Assembly (NCBI RefSeq): GCF_003008515.1
Contig: NZ_CP027668.1
Location: 1,542,001 to 1,606,000, forward strand
Length of the DNA: 64,000 bases
From: Phreatobacter cathodiphilus
GTDB taxonomy: Bacteria > Pseudomonadota > Alphaproteobacteria > Rhizobiales > Phreatobacteraceae
Direction of reading: 5' to 3'
The notes beneath the pieces are model-generated. The model saw only the letters and a program-made list of their open reading frames with translations, made no database searches and was not told the DNA's origin. The translations under genes were made by a program, and so were the position numbers. This document shows positions 36,949 to 44,871 of this stretch, one piece after another (position 1 is the stretch's first letter; every line of letters begins with the position of its first letter).

Positions 36949-37301
36949 GAGCCGCGATAGGTCGTGTAGCCGTAGGGGGAGAGTAGCAGCGGGACGTGGT
37001 AGTGCTGGTCGAGCGCCGTCACGTTGAACCGCAGCGTCACGATGTCGAGAAAGGGCGGATCGCCGACCGGAACGCCCGCCGCGCGATGATAGGCCGCCAC
37101 GTCGTATTCGAGGCTGTAGGGGCCACTGCGGATCGTCTTCGGCGTCAGCAGGGGCTCGGGCGCGCGTCCATCGGCATTGGTGCGGCCCTCGGCCATGAGG
37201 CGGCGCGTGTCGCCGTCGATGGCATAGAGCCGGTAGCCGATGCCCGCGGCGGGGCGTCCGGCCGCCGTGTCGAGGACATGGGTGGAAAGGTGTCCGGGCA
37301 T
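36945..37301 (-). CDS. uraH: 5-Hydroxyisourate hydrolase (HIUase, transthyretin-like)
   Basis: Hydrolyses 5-hydroxyisourate to OHCU, the step after PuuD. It is 118 residues from ATG 37301 (GAGGAG upstream), with the diagnostic N-terminal LSTHVLD, the central H-containing YHVPLLLSPYGY and the C-terminal tetrapeptide YRGS that defines the family. It is first in the operon uraH-xdhA-xdhB-xdhC-puuD-allC. The upstream 155 bp are shared with divergent sulP and contain the dyad tttgc-atc-gcaaa at 37347-37359. Confidence 0.96.
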   Translation of the reverse strand: MPGHLSTHVLDTAAGRPAAGIGYRLYAIDGDTRRLMAEGRTNADGRAPEPLLTPKTIRSGPYSLEYDVAAYHRAAGVPVGDPPFLDIVTLRFNVTALDQHYHVPLLLSPYGYTTYRGS

Positions 37302-37456
37302 GCGGCAGCTCCTCTGTCGCGCCATTGTGAGCACGAAGACGCCGGCTTTGCATCGCAAAAAGACGGGCTGGCCTGCCGGCAGCCCACGTATTTGTGCGGA
37401 CGCAGCGCCGCAGCGACTGCGCCTAGGGTCGGACCGCCCCCGCCAGAACCGATTCC

Positions 37457-39160
37457 ATGACGCCCAGTCCCGCCCCGCAAGCGTCCTTCCGCGACCTGTT
37501 CACCCCGAAGCTGGTGACGGTCCTGCGCGAGGGCTATGGATGGAGGGACCTGCGCACCGATGCGGTGGCGGGCCTCACCGTCGCCATCGTCGCCCTGCCG
37601 CTCTCCATGGCCATCGCCATCGCCTCGGGCGCGACGCCGGACAAGGGGCTGATCACCGCCATCGTCGGCGGTTTCCTCATCTCCGCCCTCGGCGGCTCGC
37701 GTTTCCAGATCGGCGGCCCGGCGGGCGCCTTCATCCCCCTCGTCGCGTCGACGATCGCCGTGCACGGCTATGACGGCCTGGTGATCGCCACGTTCATGGC
37801 GGGGATCATGCTCGTCGCGGTCGGCTTCCTCAGGCTCGGCACCTACATCAAGTATATCCCCTATCCCGTCACCGTCGGCTTCACCGCCGGCATCGCCGTG
37901 ATCATCTTCGTCAGCCAAGTCCGCGACCTCCTCGGGCTGCGCCTCTCGGGGCCCGAACCGCCGGAGATGCTGCACAAGCTGCCGGTGCTCTGGCAGGCCC
38001 TGCCGACGGTCAATCCGGTCGCCGTGGCCATCGCGGCTCTCGCCATCGGCGGCATCCTGGCGCTGAAGCGCTGGCGGCCGGCCGTGCCCGGCATGCTGGT
38101 GATGGTGGCGCTCGGCGCCGCCGCGACGGCGCTCTTCGCACTGCCCGTCGAGACGATCGGCTCGCGCTTCGGGACCCTGCCGACGGGCATCGGCTTCAAC
38201 GGCCTGCCGGGGCTCTCCCTCGCCCGGGTCCGCGAACTGATCGTGCCAGCCGTCGCCTTCGCCATGCTCGGCGGCATCGAATCGCTCCTCTCGGCCGTCG
38301 TCGCCGACGGCATGACCGGGCGGCGCCACCGCTCCAATTGCGAGCTGGTGGCCCAGGGCGTCGCCAACATCGCCTCCGCTCTCTTCGGCGGCCTTCCCGT
38401 CACGGGCACGATCGCGCGCACTGCGACCAACGTGCGCGCCGGCGCGCGCGGCCCCGTCGCCGGCATGGCCCACGCCGTCTTCCTCTTCGTCTTCCTGGCC
38501 CTCGCCGGCGGCCTGATGAGCTACGTGCCGCTGGCGGCGCTCGCCGGCGTCCTCGCCATCGTCGCCTGGAACATGGCGGAGAAGCGCGAATTCGCCATGC
38601 TGCTGCGGGCCTCCGCCGGCGACGCGCTCGTCCTCCTCGCCGCCTTCCTGCTCACCGTCTTCGTCGACCTGACGGCGGGCATCGGCGTCGGCATCGTCCT
38701 CGGCTCGCTGCTCTTCATGCACCGGATGGCCGAGGCGATGGCGGTCGACAGCAAGGTGCGGCTCCTCGACGAGGACGTGGCCGACAGCGCGGACGGCCAT
38801 GGCCGCTTCGACCCCGCCCGCAGCGCCGACCGCCGCATCGTCACCTACCGGCTCAGCGGCGCCTTCTTCTTCGGCGCGGCGGCGACCGTCGCCTCCGTCT
38901 TCGACCGCATCGGCGACCCGCCCGCCGTGTTCATCCTGGACATGACGGACGTGCCCTTCCTCGACACGACGGGCGCCTACACGCTCGAAAGCTTCGTCCA
39001 CAAGCTGGAGCGCGCCGGGACCGCCGTGGTCATCACTGGCCTGCGCGACGGCGGCCGGCAGACCCTCGCCCATTTCGGCATCGCCGAGCCGCGCGTTACC
39101 CTCGCCGCGTCGGCGGAAGACGCGATGCGGGCGGCCGAAGCCCGGCTCGCCGTCACCTGA
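37457..39160 (+). CDS. SulP-family anion transporter with STAS domain
   Basis: SLC26/SulP membrane transporter of 567 residues. Conserved features: AGLTVAIVALPLSMAIAIASG near the N-terminus, the FQIGGPAGAFIPLV segment, LPVTGTIARTATNVRAGARGPVAG, and 10-14 predicted helices. The C-terminal STAS domain (about residues 450-560) has VFILDMTDVPFLDTTGAYTLE. Annotated substrates in the family include sulfate, bicarbonate and C4-dicarboxylates; none can be assigned here. Its end overlaps convergent pcsA by 8 bp. Confidence 0.92.
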   Translation: MTPSPAPQASFRDLFTPKLVTVLREGYGWRDLRTDAVAGLTVAIVALPLSMAIAIASGATPDKGLITAIVGGFLISALGGSRFQIGGPAGAFIPLVASTIAVHGYDGLVIATFMAGIMLVAVGFLRLGTYIKYIPYPVTVGFTAGIAVIIFVSQVRDLLGLRLSGPEPPEMLHKLPVLWQALPTVNPVAVAIAALAIGGILALKRWRPAVPGMLVMVALGAAATALFALPVETIGSRFGTLPTGIGFNGLPGLSLARVRELIVPAVAFAMLGGIESLLSAVVADGMTGRRHRSNCELVAQGVANIASALFGGLPVTGTIARTATNVRAGARGPVAGMAHAVFLFVFLALAGGLMSYVPLAALAGVLAIVAWNMAEKREFAMLLRASAGDALVLLAAFLLTVFVDLTAGIGVGIVLGSLLFMHRMAEAMAVDSKVRLLDEDVADSADGHGRFDPARSADRRIVTYRLSGAFFFGAAATVASVFDRIGDPPAVFILDMTDVPFLDTTGAYTLESFVHKLERAGTAVVITGLRDGGRQTLAHFGIAEPRVTLAASAEDAMRAAEARLAVT

Positions 39161-39854
39161 CGGGCTCCCGCACCAGGAAACCGACGAGGCCGAGATAGGC
39201 GGTGGCCAGCGCCAGCACAATCGTGACCGGCGCCGTGGGCGCGAGATCGGCCACGACGGCCGCGGCCGCCGCGGCCATCCAAAGGACTAGCACGGCGACG
39301 GTGAGCCCTCTCAGCGCGACCGTCCGGAAGGGGTGGACGAAGACGAAGGGGGCAAAGGTCGCGCAGACAAGCCCGAGAACGATCACCGCATTGGCCGCGG
39401 GCGGCAGGGCGAAGACCATGACGAGGAAGACCGCCACGTTCCAGATGGCGGGAAAGCCTCGGAACCCGCCCCCCGGCGTCTTCATCTCGCCGTCGGCGAA
39501 ATAGAAGGCGGAAGAGACGAGGATCGCCGCCGCCAGCGGCCAGGCGAGGCCGTCCGGCACCAGCCCGGCCTGGAGCAGCACGAAGACCGGGACGACCACA
39601 TAGGTGAGGTAGTCGACCACGAGGTCGAGGATCTCGCCGGAATAGCGCGGCAGGCGTTCGGCGACGCGCAGCCGGCGGGCGATGGTGCCGTCGATCCCGT
39701 CCACCACCAGGGCGAGGCCGAGCCAGAGGAAGACGGCGGCGAAGCGCCGCTCGGCGGCCGCCTGCAACGCGAGGAGCCCGAGCACCGCCCCGGAGGCCGT
39801 GAACACATGAACGGCGACGGCTGATCCGGCTCCCCTGTCCTTCTCCGCCATCAT
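39153..39854 (-). CDS. pcsA: Phosphatidylcholine synthase Pcs
   Basis: Membrane CDP-alcohol phosphotransferase of 233 residues that condenses choline with CDP-diacylglycerol. The catalytic motif DGTIARR...YSGEILDLVVDY follows the Pcs-type pattern, with the longer spacing that distinguishes it from PgsA and PssA. It has about seven to eight membrane helices. Tandem ATGs at 39854 and 39851 follow AAGGGG, so the exact start is uncertain by one codon. The enzyme is characteristic of Rhizobiales and related host- or eukaryote-associated bacteria. Confidence 0.9.
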   Translation of the reverse strand: MMAEKDRGAGSAVAVHVFTASGAVLGLLALQAAAERRFAAVFLWLGLALVVDGIDGTIARRLRVAERLPRYSGEILDLVVDYLTYVVVPVFVLLQAGLVPDGLAWPLAAAILVSSAFYFADGEMKTPGGGFRGFPAIWNVAVFLVMVFALPPAANAVIVLGLVCATFAPFVFVHPFRTVALRGLTVAVLVLWMAAAAAAVVADLAPTAPVTIVLALATAYLGLVGFLVREPVR

Positions 39855-39958
39855 CGCCCCTTGTCCTCCGGGCCGCCCGCCGCGGCGATCTGGACCTTGG
39901 GCAGGACGCAGCCGGATGCTAGGAGAGTGGCCCGACACGGCATCAGGCGGCAAGGCGC

Positions 39959-41179
39959 ATGAGCGACATCGCGACCAGGGTGAGATTCGACGTCGTCGTG
40001 GTCGGCGCCGGACCGGCGGGCCTGTTCGCCGGGCTCGCACTCGCCGACGCCGGGTTCGACGTGGCCGTCGTCGGCGCCCTGCCCGGCCAGGCGACCGACC
40101 GGCGCACCTCGGCGCTGCTCGACGGCTCCGTCCTCGCGCTGCAGCGTCTCGGCGTCTGGGACCGCCTCAGGCCCCATGCTGCGCCGCTCAGGGTCATGCG
40201 CCTCGTCGATGCCACCGCCAGTCTCCTGCGCGCACCCGTCTTCGAGGGTCGCTCGGAAGAGATCGGCCTCGACGCCTTCGGCTTCAACCTCGCCAACGAC
40301 GACATCGGCGAAGCCCTGCTGGCCTGCGCCCGCGACCGGGGCGTCACCCTGGTCGAGGGACACGTCACCGGCGTCGACATCCCCGGCGGAACCCTCACCC
40401 TCGCCTCCGGGGAGGTGCTCTCCGCCACGGTCGTCGCCGGGGCGGACGGCCGCCGCTCGCAGGTCCGGGAGGCCGCCGGCATCGAGGTGGTCGCCACCCG
40501 CTATCCGCAGACGGCGGTGACCGCGACCTTCGCCCATAGCCGGCCCCACCGCGACGTCTCCACCGAGTTCCACACGCCCACCGGCCCCTTCACCCTCGTG
40601 CCGCTGCCGGGCGACCGCTCGAGCCTCGTCTGCGTCGTCACGCCCCGCGAGGCGGATGCGCTGCTGGCGATGGACGACGGCGCCTTCGCCCGCGAGATCG
40701 AGAAGCGCTCCGAGGCCATCCTCGGCCGGGTGACGCCGGAGCCCGGCCGCGGCCGCTACGATCTCGGTGCCATGACGCCCCGCCGTTTCGCGGTGCCGGG
40801 CGCGGCGCTCGTCGGCGAGGCTGCCCATGTCGTGCCGCCCATCGGTGCCCAGGGCCTGAATCTCGGCATGCGCGACGGTGCGGCCCTCGCCGATTGCCTT
40901 TCCGATGCCCGGGCCGCCGGCGAGCCGCTCGGCGGGGGTCGCGCCATGGCGGCCTATGACCGCGCCCGCCGCGCCGACATCGTCAGCCGCACCTTCGCCA
41001 TCGACGTGCTCAACCGTTCGCTGCTCTCGCCCTTCCTGCCGGTCCACCTCGTCCGGGGTGCCGGCCTCTGGGCGTTGGACCAGATCGGCCCTTTGCGGCG
41101 CGCCTTCATGCGCGAGGGGCTGCAGCCTTCCCAGGCGGCGCCGCGCCTGATGCGTCCCGCCGCGCGCGACGCAGCCTGA
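39959..41179 (+). CDS. UbiH/UbiF-family FAD-dependent hydroxylase
   Basis: Aromatic-ring hydroxylase of 406 residues, most likely in ubiquinone synthesis. It has the FAD Rossmann motif VVVGAGPAGLFAGLALADAG (near residue 14), the VAGADGRRSQVREAAG motif (near 165), and the GEAAHVVPPIGAQGLNLGMRD signature near the C-terminal third. Alphaproteobacteria use variant sets of these hydroxylases (UbiL, UbiM, UbiH), so the ring position modified cannot be stated. It is divergent from pcsA and convergent with the AEC transporter. Confidence 0.9.
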   Translation: MSDIATRVRFDVVVVGAGPAGLFAGLALADAGFDVAVVGALPGQATDRRTSALLDGSVLALQRLGVWDRLRPHAAPLRVMRLVDATASLLRAPVFEGRSEEIGLDAFGFNLANDDIGEALLACARDRGVTLVEGHVTGVDIPGGTLTLASGEVLSATVVAGADGRRSQVREAAGIEVVATRYPQTAVTATFAHSRPHRDVSTEFHTPTGPFTLVPLPGDRSSLVCVVTPREADALLAMDDGAFAREIEKRSEAILGRVTPEPGRGRYDLGAMTPRRFAVPGAALVGEAAHVVPPIGAQGLNLGMRDGAALADCLSDARAAGEPLGGGRAMAAYDRARRADIVSRTFAIDVLNRSLLSPFLPVHLVRGAGLWALDQIGPLRRAFMREGLQPSQAAPRLMRPAARDAA

Positions 41180-41183
41180 ACGG

Positions 41184-42179
41184 TCAGGGCGAGAAGATGT
41201 TGATCGGCAGGAGCTCGTTCTTCACGAGATAGAGCACGCTCGTCAGCGTACCGACCGACACCACGGTGCCGAGCAGCACCGCGTTCGACGCCTCCTCGAC
41301 GAAGGTGTCGTATTGCCGGGCGATGATGAAGACGTTGAGGGCCGGCGGCAGGCAGGCCATCAGCGCCGCGGCATAGACCCAGGACGGCTCGAAGGTCCCG
41401 AGAAACGACAGGATCAGCACGGCGAGCGCCGGGTGGATCAGCAGTTTCAGGGCAAGGATCGGCGAGATGGCGGCGGCGACGCGACCCAGCGCGGCGAAGC
41501 TCTCCATGCGCAGGGCGACGGTGACGCCCAGGGTGAACAGTGCCACGGGCGCCGCCGCGTTCTGCAGGAAGGCGAGCAGCCGGTCGAGCATTTCCGGCGG
41601 CTTGAACTGAAGGAAGGCCGAGACGACGCCGGCGACGGTCGCCAGGATGAAGGGATGGGTGACGATCTTTACGATCACCTCCCCCACCACCGACAGGATG
41701 GAGCGCCGCGTCGTGCCGTCGAGCGCCATCAGCAGCGGCACCAGCGAGAACAGCAGGATGTTGTCGAAGCAGAAGATCAGCGCCACCGGCGCCGCCGCCT
41801 CCGATCCGATGGTCGAAAAGGCGAGGCCCGGGCCCATATAGCCGATATTGCCATAGGCGGCGGCGACGCCCGCCACGGTCGCGTGGCCGGTATGGCCGCC
41901 GGACCGCCAGGCCACGTAGGCGAAACCGAGCACGAAGACCGTGAAGGTGGCGAAGGTCGTGCCGACCACGAAGGGCACGTTGTTGAGCTTTTCCAGCGGC
42001 GTCTGCGCCAGGATGCGGAAGAACAGGGCCGGCAGCGCGATGTAGATGAGAAAGACGTTCATCCAGGCGAGGCCAGCCTCGGGGATGGGAGTTCCCTTCC
42101 AGGCCTTGTAGCGCGCTGTGAAGAAGCCGAGCGCGATCAGGCCGAAGAACGGCATCGCGAGGTTGAGGACCTGGAGCAT
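41184..42179 (-). CDS. AEC-family transporter
   Basis: Auxin-efflux-carrier family membrane protein of 331 residues with two bundles of five helices. It begins MLQVLNLAMPFFGLIALGFF and ends in a hydrophobic segment (TVVSVGTLTSVLYLVKN). The PEM-like and GNIGYMGPGLAFS segments are typical of the AEC family (malonate/malate-type permeases in bacteria). The substrate is unknown. It is convergent with the UbiH-type gene, 4 bp apart. Confidence 0.88.
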   Translation of the reverse strand: MLQVLNLAMPFFGLIALGFFTARYKAWKGTPIPEAGLAWMNVFLIYIALPALFFRILAQTPLEKLNNVPFVVGTTFATFTVFVLGFAYVAWRSGGHTGHATVAGVAAAYGNIGYMGPGLAFSTIGSEAAAPVALIFCFDNILLFSLVPLLMALDGTTRRSILSVVGEVIVKIVTHPFILATVAGVVSAFLQFKPPEMLDRLLAFLQNAAAPVALFTLGVTVALRMESFAALGRVAAAISPILALKLLIHPALAVLILSFLGTFEPSWVYAAALMACLPPALNVFIIARQYDTFVEEASNAVLLGTVVSVGTLTSVLYLVKNELLPINIFSP

Positions 42180-42254
42180 GGATGGATCGCTGCGCGGCGG
42201 GATGTCAGCGACCGCTAGCGGGCGCGACGGCCGGGGTCAACGGCCGAGCCCAAA

Positions 42255-42590
42255 TCAATGAAGGCCCGAGCGCTTGACCCGGTATTCGCCGTCGGCGCCC
42301 CGTTCGAACACCTCGTCGACCTGCGGATGGCGGATCGGCTCCCCGCTGGTGTCGATCAAAAGGTTCTGCTCGGAGACATAGGCGATGTACTCGGTCACCT
42401 CGTTCTCGGCGAAGAGGTGATAGAAGGGCTGGTCCTTGGAGGGCCGGAGTTCGGCCGGGATCGCCTCGTACCACTCGTCCGTATTGGCGAAGGTCGGGTC
42501 CACGTCGAAGACCACGCCCCGGAACGGATGGATCCGGTGCTTCACGATCTGGCCGATCTTGAACTTGGCTTGCCGCGGCTTGTCGATCAC
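42255..42590 (-). CDS. hspQ: Heat shock protein HspQ
   Basis: Small hemimethylated-DNA-binding/YccV-like protein of 111 residues. The family core FKIGQIVKHRIHPFRGVVFDVDPTFANTDEWY is near the N-terminus, followed by QPFYHLFAENEVTEYIAYVSEQNLL. In enterobacteria HspQ is a Lon specificity enhancer and heat-shock protein. The start is GTG at 42590 with AGGGA five bases upstream; a longer frame exists but has no support. It lies 95 bp downstream of the malyl-CoA lyase gene on the same strand. Confidence 0.94.
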   Translation of the reverse strand: MIDKPRQAKFKIGQIVKHRIHPFRGVVFDVDPTFANTDEWYEAIPAELRPSKDQPFYHLFAENEVTEYIAYVSEQNLLIDTSGEPIRHPQVDEVFERGADGEYRVKRSGLH

Positions 42591-42685
42591 GCCGGTCCCT
42601 TGGATGCGCTTCGGGGGCGGGACAAAAGCGGCATGGGACCGCCGTGTCAACGCCGTTTCACGCGTTTTACGGATGACCCTGCCGA

Positions 42686-43726
42686 TCAGATCGCATAACG
42701 GGCGGAAAAGTCCGGGTCCTTGGCCGCGACGATGCGCGCGAGATCGACCAGCACCTTGGCCTGTTTCCAGGTGGCGTCGTCCTGCATCTTGCCGTCGATC
42801 ATCACCGCCCCCGATCCGTCGGGCATGGCGGCGAGGATGCGGGCGGCGAAGGCGACCTCGTCCGGATCGGGCGAGAACACACGCTTGGCGATGTCGATCT
42901 GCGAGGGATGCAGGGTCCAGGCGCCGGCGCAGCCCATCAGGAAGGCGTTGCGGAACTGCGTCTCGCAGGCGAGAGGATCGGAGAAGTCGCCGAAGGGACC
43001 GTAGAAGGGCTTGAGTCCGTTGGCGGCGCAGGCATCCACCATCTTGGCGAGCGTGTAGTGCCAGAGATCCTGCTGGTAGGCGGCGCGCGGCCCCTCGCCG
43101 CCGGCATCGGCCACCACCTTGTATTCGGGATGGCCGCCGCCGACCCGTGTCGTCTTCATGGCACGGGAGGCCGCGAGATCCGCCGGCCCGAGGCTCATGC
43201 CGTGCATGCGCGGGGAGGCCGCGGCGATCTCCTCGACGTTCTTGACCCCCTCGGCCGTCTCCAGGATGGCGTGGATCAGGATCGGCTTGGCGACCCTGTG
43301 GCGGGCCTCGAGCTGGGCGAGGAGCTGGTCGAGATAGTGGATGTCCCAGGCCCCCTCCACCTTCGGCAGCATGATGACGTCGAGCTTGTTGCCGACCTCG
43401 GCGACGATCTGCGTCAGGTCGTCGAGAATCCACGGTGAGTTCAGCGCATTGACGCGCGTCCAAACGCCGGTCGTGCCGAAATCGGTCTCCCTCACCATGG
43501 CGATGAAGCCGGCGCGCGCCGCCTCCTTGGCGTCGAGCGGGATCGCGTCCTCGAGGTTGCCGAGCACGATGTCGACGCTCCTGGCGAGTTCCGGAACCTT
43601 GGCCCGCACCTTCTCCAGGTGCGGCGGCACGAAATGGATCATCCGCTCCAGCCGGACCGGCAACTCCCGGTAGGGCTCGGGGGCCCCGATCGCCAGCGGC
43701 TTGTAGACGTTGCGCGGCAACTTCAT
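42686..43726 (-). CDS. mcl: Malyl-CoA / beta-methylmalyl-CoA lyase (HpcH/HpaI-CitE family)
   Basis: CoA-ester lyase of 346 residues that reversibly cleaves malyl-CoA to glyoxylate and acetyl-CoA. It has a TIM-barrel CitE-like fold with [20 protein letters not shown] (metal Glu/Asp region), [14 protein letters not shown] and [15 protein letters not shown]. The N-terminus [18 protein letters not shown] and the long C-terminal lid FPDGSG-like region ([27 protein letters not shown]) match, from memory, the Chloroflexus-type Mcl rather than the shorter Rhodobacter or Methylobacterium Mcl. ATG 43726 has AGGAG upstream. Exact substrate range is inferred. Confidence 0.88.
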   Translation of the reverse strand: MKLPRNVYKPLAIGAPEPYRELPVRLERMIHFVPPHLEKVRAKVPELARSVDIVLGNLEDAIPLDAKEAARAGFIAMVRETDFGTTGVWTRVNALNSPWILDDLTQIVAEVGNKLDVIMLPKVEGAWDIHYLDQLLAQLEARHRVAKPILIHAILETAEGVKNVEEIAAASPRMHGMSLGPADLAASRAMKTTRVGGGHPEYKVVADAGGEGPRAAYQQDLWHYTLAKMVDACAANGLKPFYGPFGDFSDPLACETQFRNAFLMGCAGAWTLHPSQIDIAKRVFSPDPDEVAFAARILAAMPDGSGAVMIDGKMQDDATWKQAKVLVDLARIVAAKDPDFSARYAI

Positions 43727-43800
43727 GTCCCACTCCTCGTTGCGACCAGCGCTACAGGAGGCGGTTGCACCGCACAATTCCGTGGAAGGGCGGATGGACG

Positions 43801-43832
43801 AAAAAAGGGCGCGGAACCGGTCCGCGCCCTTT
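43801..43832 (-). terminator. Rho-independent terminator after the ialB-like gene
   Basis: A perfect 12-bp stem, aaagggcgcgga (43804-43815) with tccgcgcccttt (43821-43832) and a five-base loop, is followed on the minus strand by a U tract (complement of the six A at 43801-43806). It lies 24 bp after the IalB-like gene stop. Confidence 0.85.
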
Positions 43833-43855
43833 CGGGAATGGCTGGCAGAGAAGCG

Positions 43856-44656
43856 TCAGCGCTGCGGCGGGGCGAGCGGCTGCATGCCGGCCGGCGCGCC
43901 CGGGACGGGCGCGGCACCGGGGGTGGCGCCCTGCTGCTGGCGCTGCTGCTGCTCCTGCAGGCGGCGCTGGGCCTCCTCGCCGCGGCGCTGCAGTTCGGCC
44001 TGCAGCCGGCGCTGACTCTCCTCGTAGGCCTTCGGGTCCACCGGCTCGCCGTCATAGGAGGCCTGGAAGCCCTGCAGCGACATGCCGAGCGAGATGGCCC
44101 GGTTGTTCATGTTGACGACCTGGATGTTGAGGTTCGTCGAACGCTTCATCCGGGTCAGGAACTCCGGCTGCAGTTCCATCTGGGCGAAGCAGGCGTTCGG
44201 CAGGCAGACCTCGTAGCGCATGGCCTGCGGCTGCGCCTGGCCCTGGCCCTCGAGCACGACGCGGATGCCCGGCTGGAGCGACATGCCGACCGGCACGGCG
44301 ATGATCAGGCGCGGCTTCTCGCCCTCGAGGTCGCGGATCTGCACGGAGGCGAGCATCTGGCCGTTCTCGGCGCGGGTCTCCTGCACGACCATGCAGAGCT
44401 TCTTCGTCGTCGGCGGCGTGCGCTCGTCGGTCGGAACCTGGTCGCAGAGCTTCACCCAGGGAGTCTGGATGGCGGCGAGATTGTCCTGGGCGCCAGCGGC
44501 CGGGGCGGCGGGCTGAGCCGGGGCGGCCTGAGCGGGAGCAGGCTGGGCCGGACGCTGCGCCGGGCGCTGCTGGGCCTGCGCCAGGGCGAAAGCGGGCACC
44601 AGCGCGAGAGCGAGGCCTGCTCCGACGCGAGCCGCGGCTTTGGCGGAGAACGACAT
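43856..44656 (-). CDS. Invasion-associated locus B (IalB) family protein
   Basis: Exported protein of 266 residues. The signal peptide (residues 1-26, ALVPAFALA) is followed by a Gln/Pro/Ala-rich linker (about 28-57). The IalB-like domain lies at about 60-195, with WVKLCDQ, KKLCMVVQE, YEVCLPNACFAQ and MKRSTNLNIQVVN; its Cys pairs are probably disulfides. A charged Arg/Gln coiled-coil tail and Pro/Gly-rich end complete it. IalB was named in Bartonella, but family members are widespread in non-pathogenic Rhizobiales and the role is not settled. A terminator follows. Confidence 0.88.
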   Translation of the reverse strand: MSFSAKAAARVGAGLALALVPAFALAQAQQRPAQRPAQPAPAQAAPAQPAAPAAGAQDNLAAIQTPWVKLCDQVPTDERTPPTTKKLCMVVQETRAENGQMLASVQIRDLEGEKPRLIIAVPVGMSLQPGIRVVLEGQGQAQPQAMRYEVCLPNACFAQMELQPEFLTRMKRSTNLNIQVVNMNNRAISLGMSLQGFQASYDGEPVDPKAYEESQRRLQAELQRRGEEAQRRLQEQQQRQQQGATPGAAPVPGAPAGMQPLAPPQR

Positions 44657-44871
44657 GAAAGGTCCTTTCGATCGTGTCCGAAGCGCAGGCAGGGAGCCTG
44701 GGCGGGCCGGACCTTAATGGGTCGGATTCGGACGCGCTATGTCGCTGTCGAACGTGGCGACACGGTGGCGCGGTCCCTCGTCGCGCTCAATAGCGGCTCG
44801 CCGTCCCGTTGAAAAGCCGGAATCACCCTGCCTCATGCTAGGGATCGAGCCGGACCAACCCACCGGATTCC

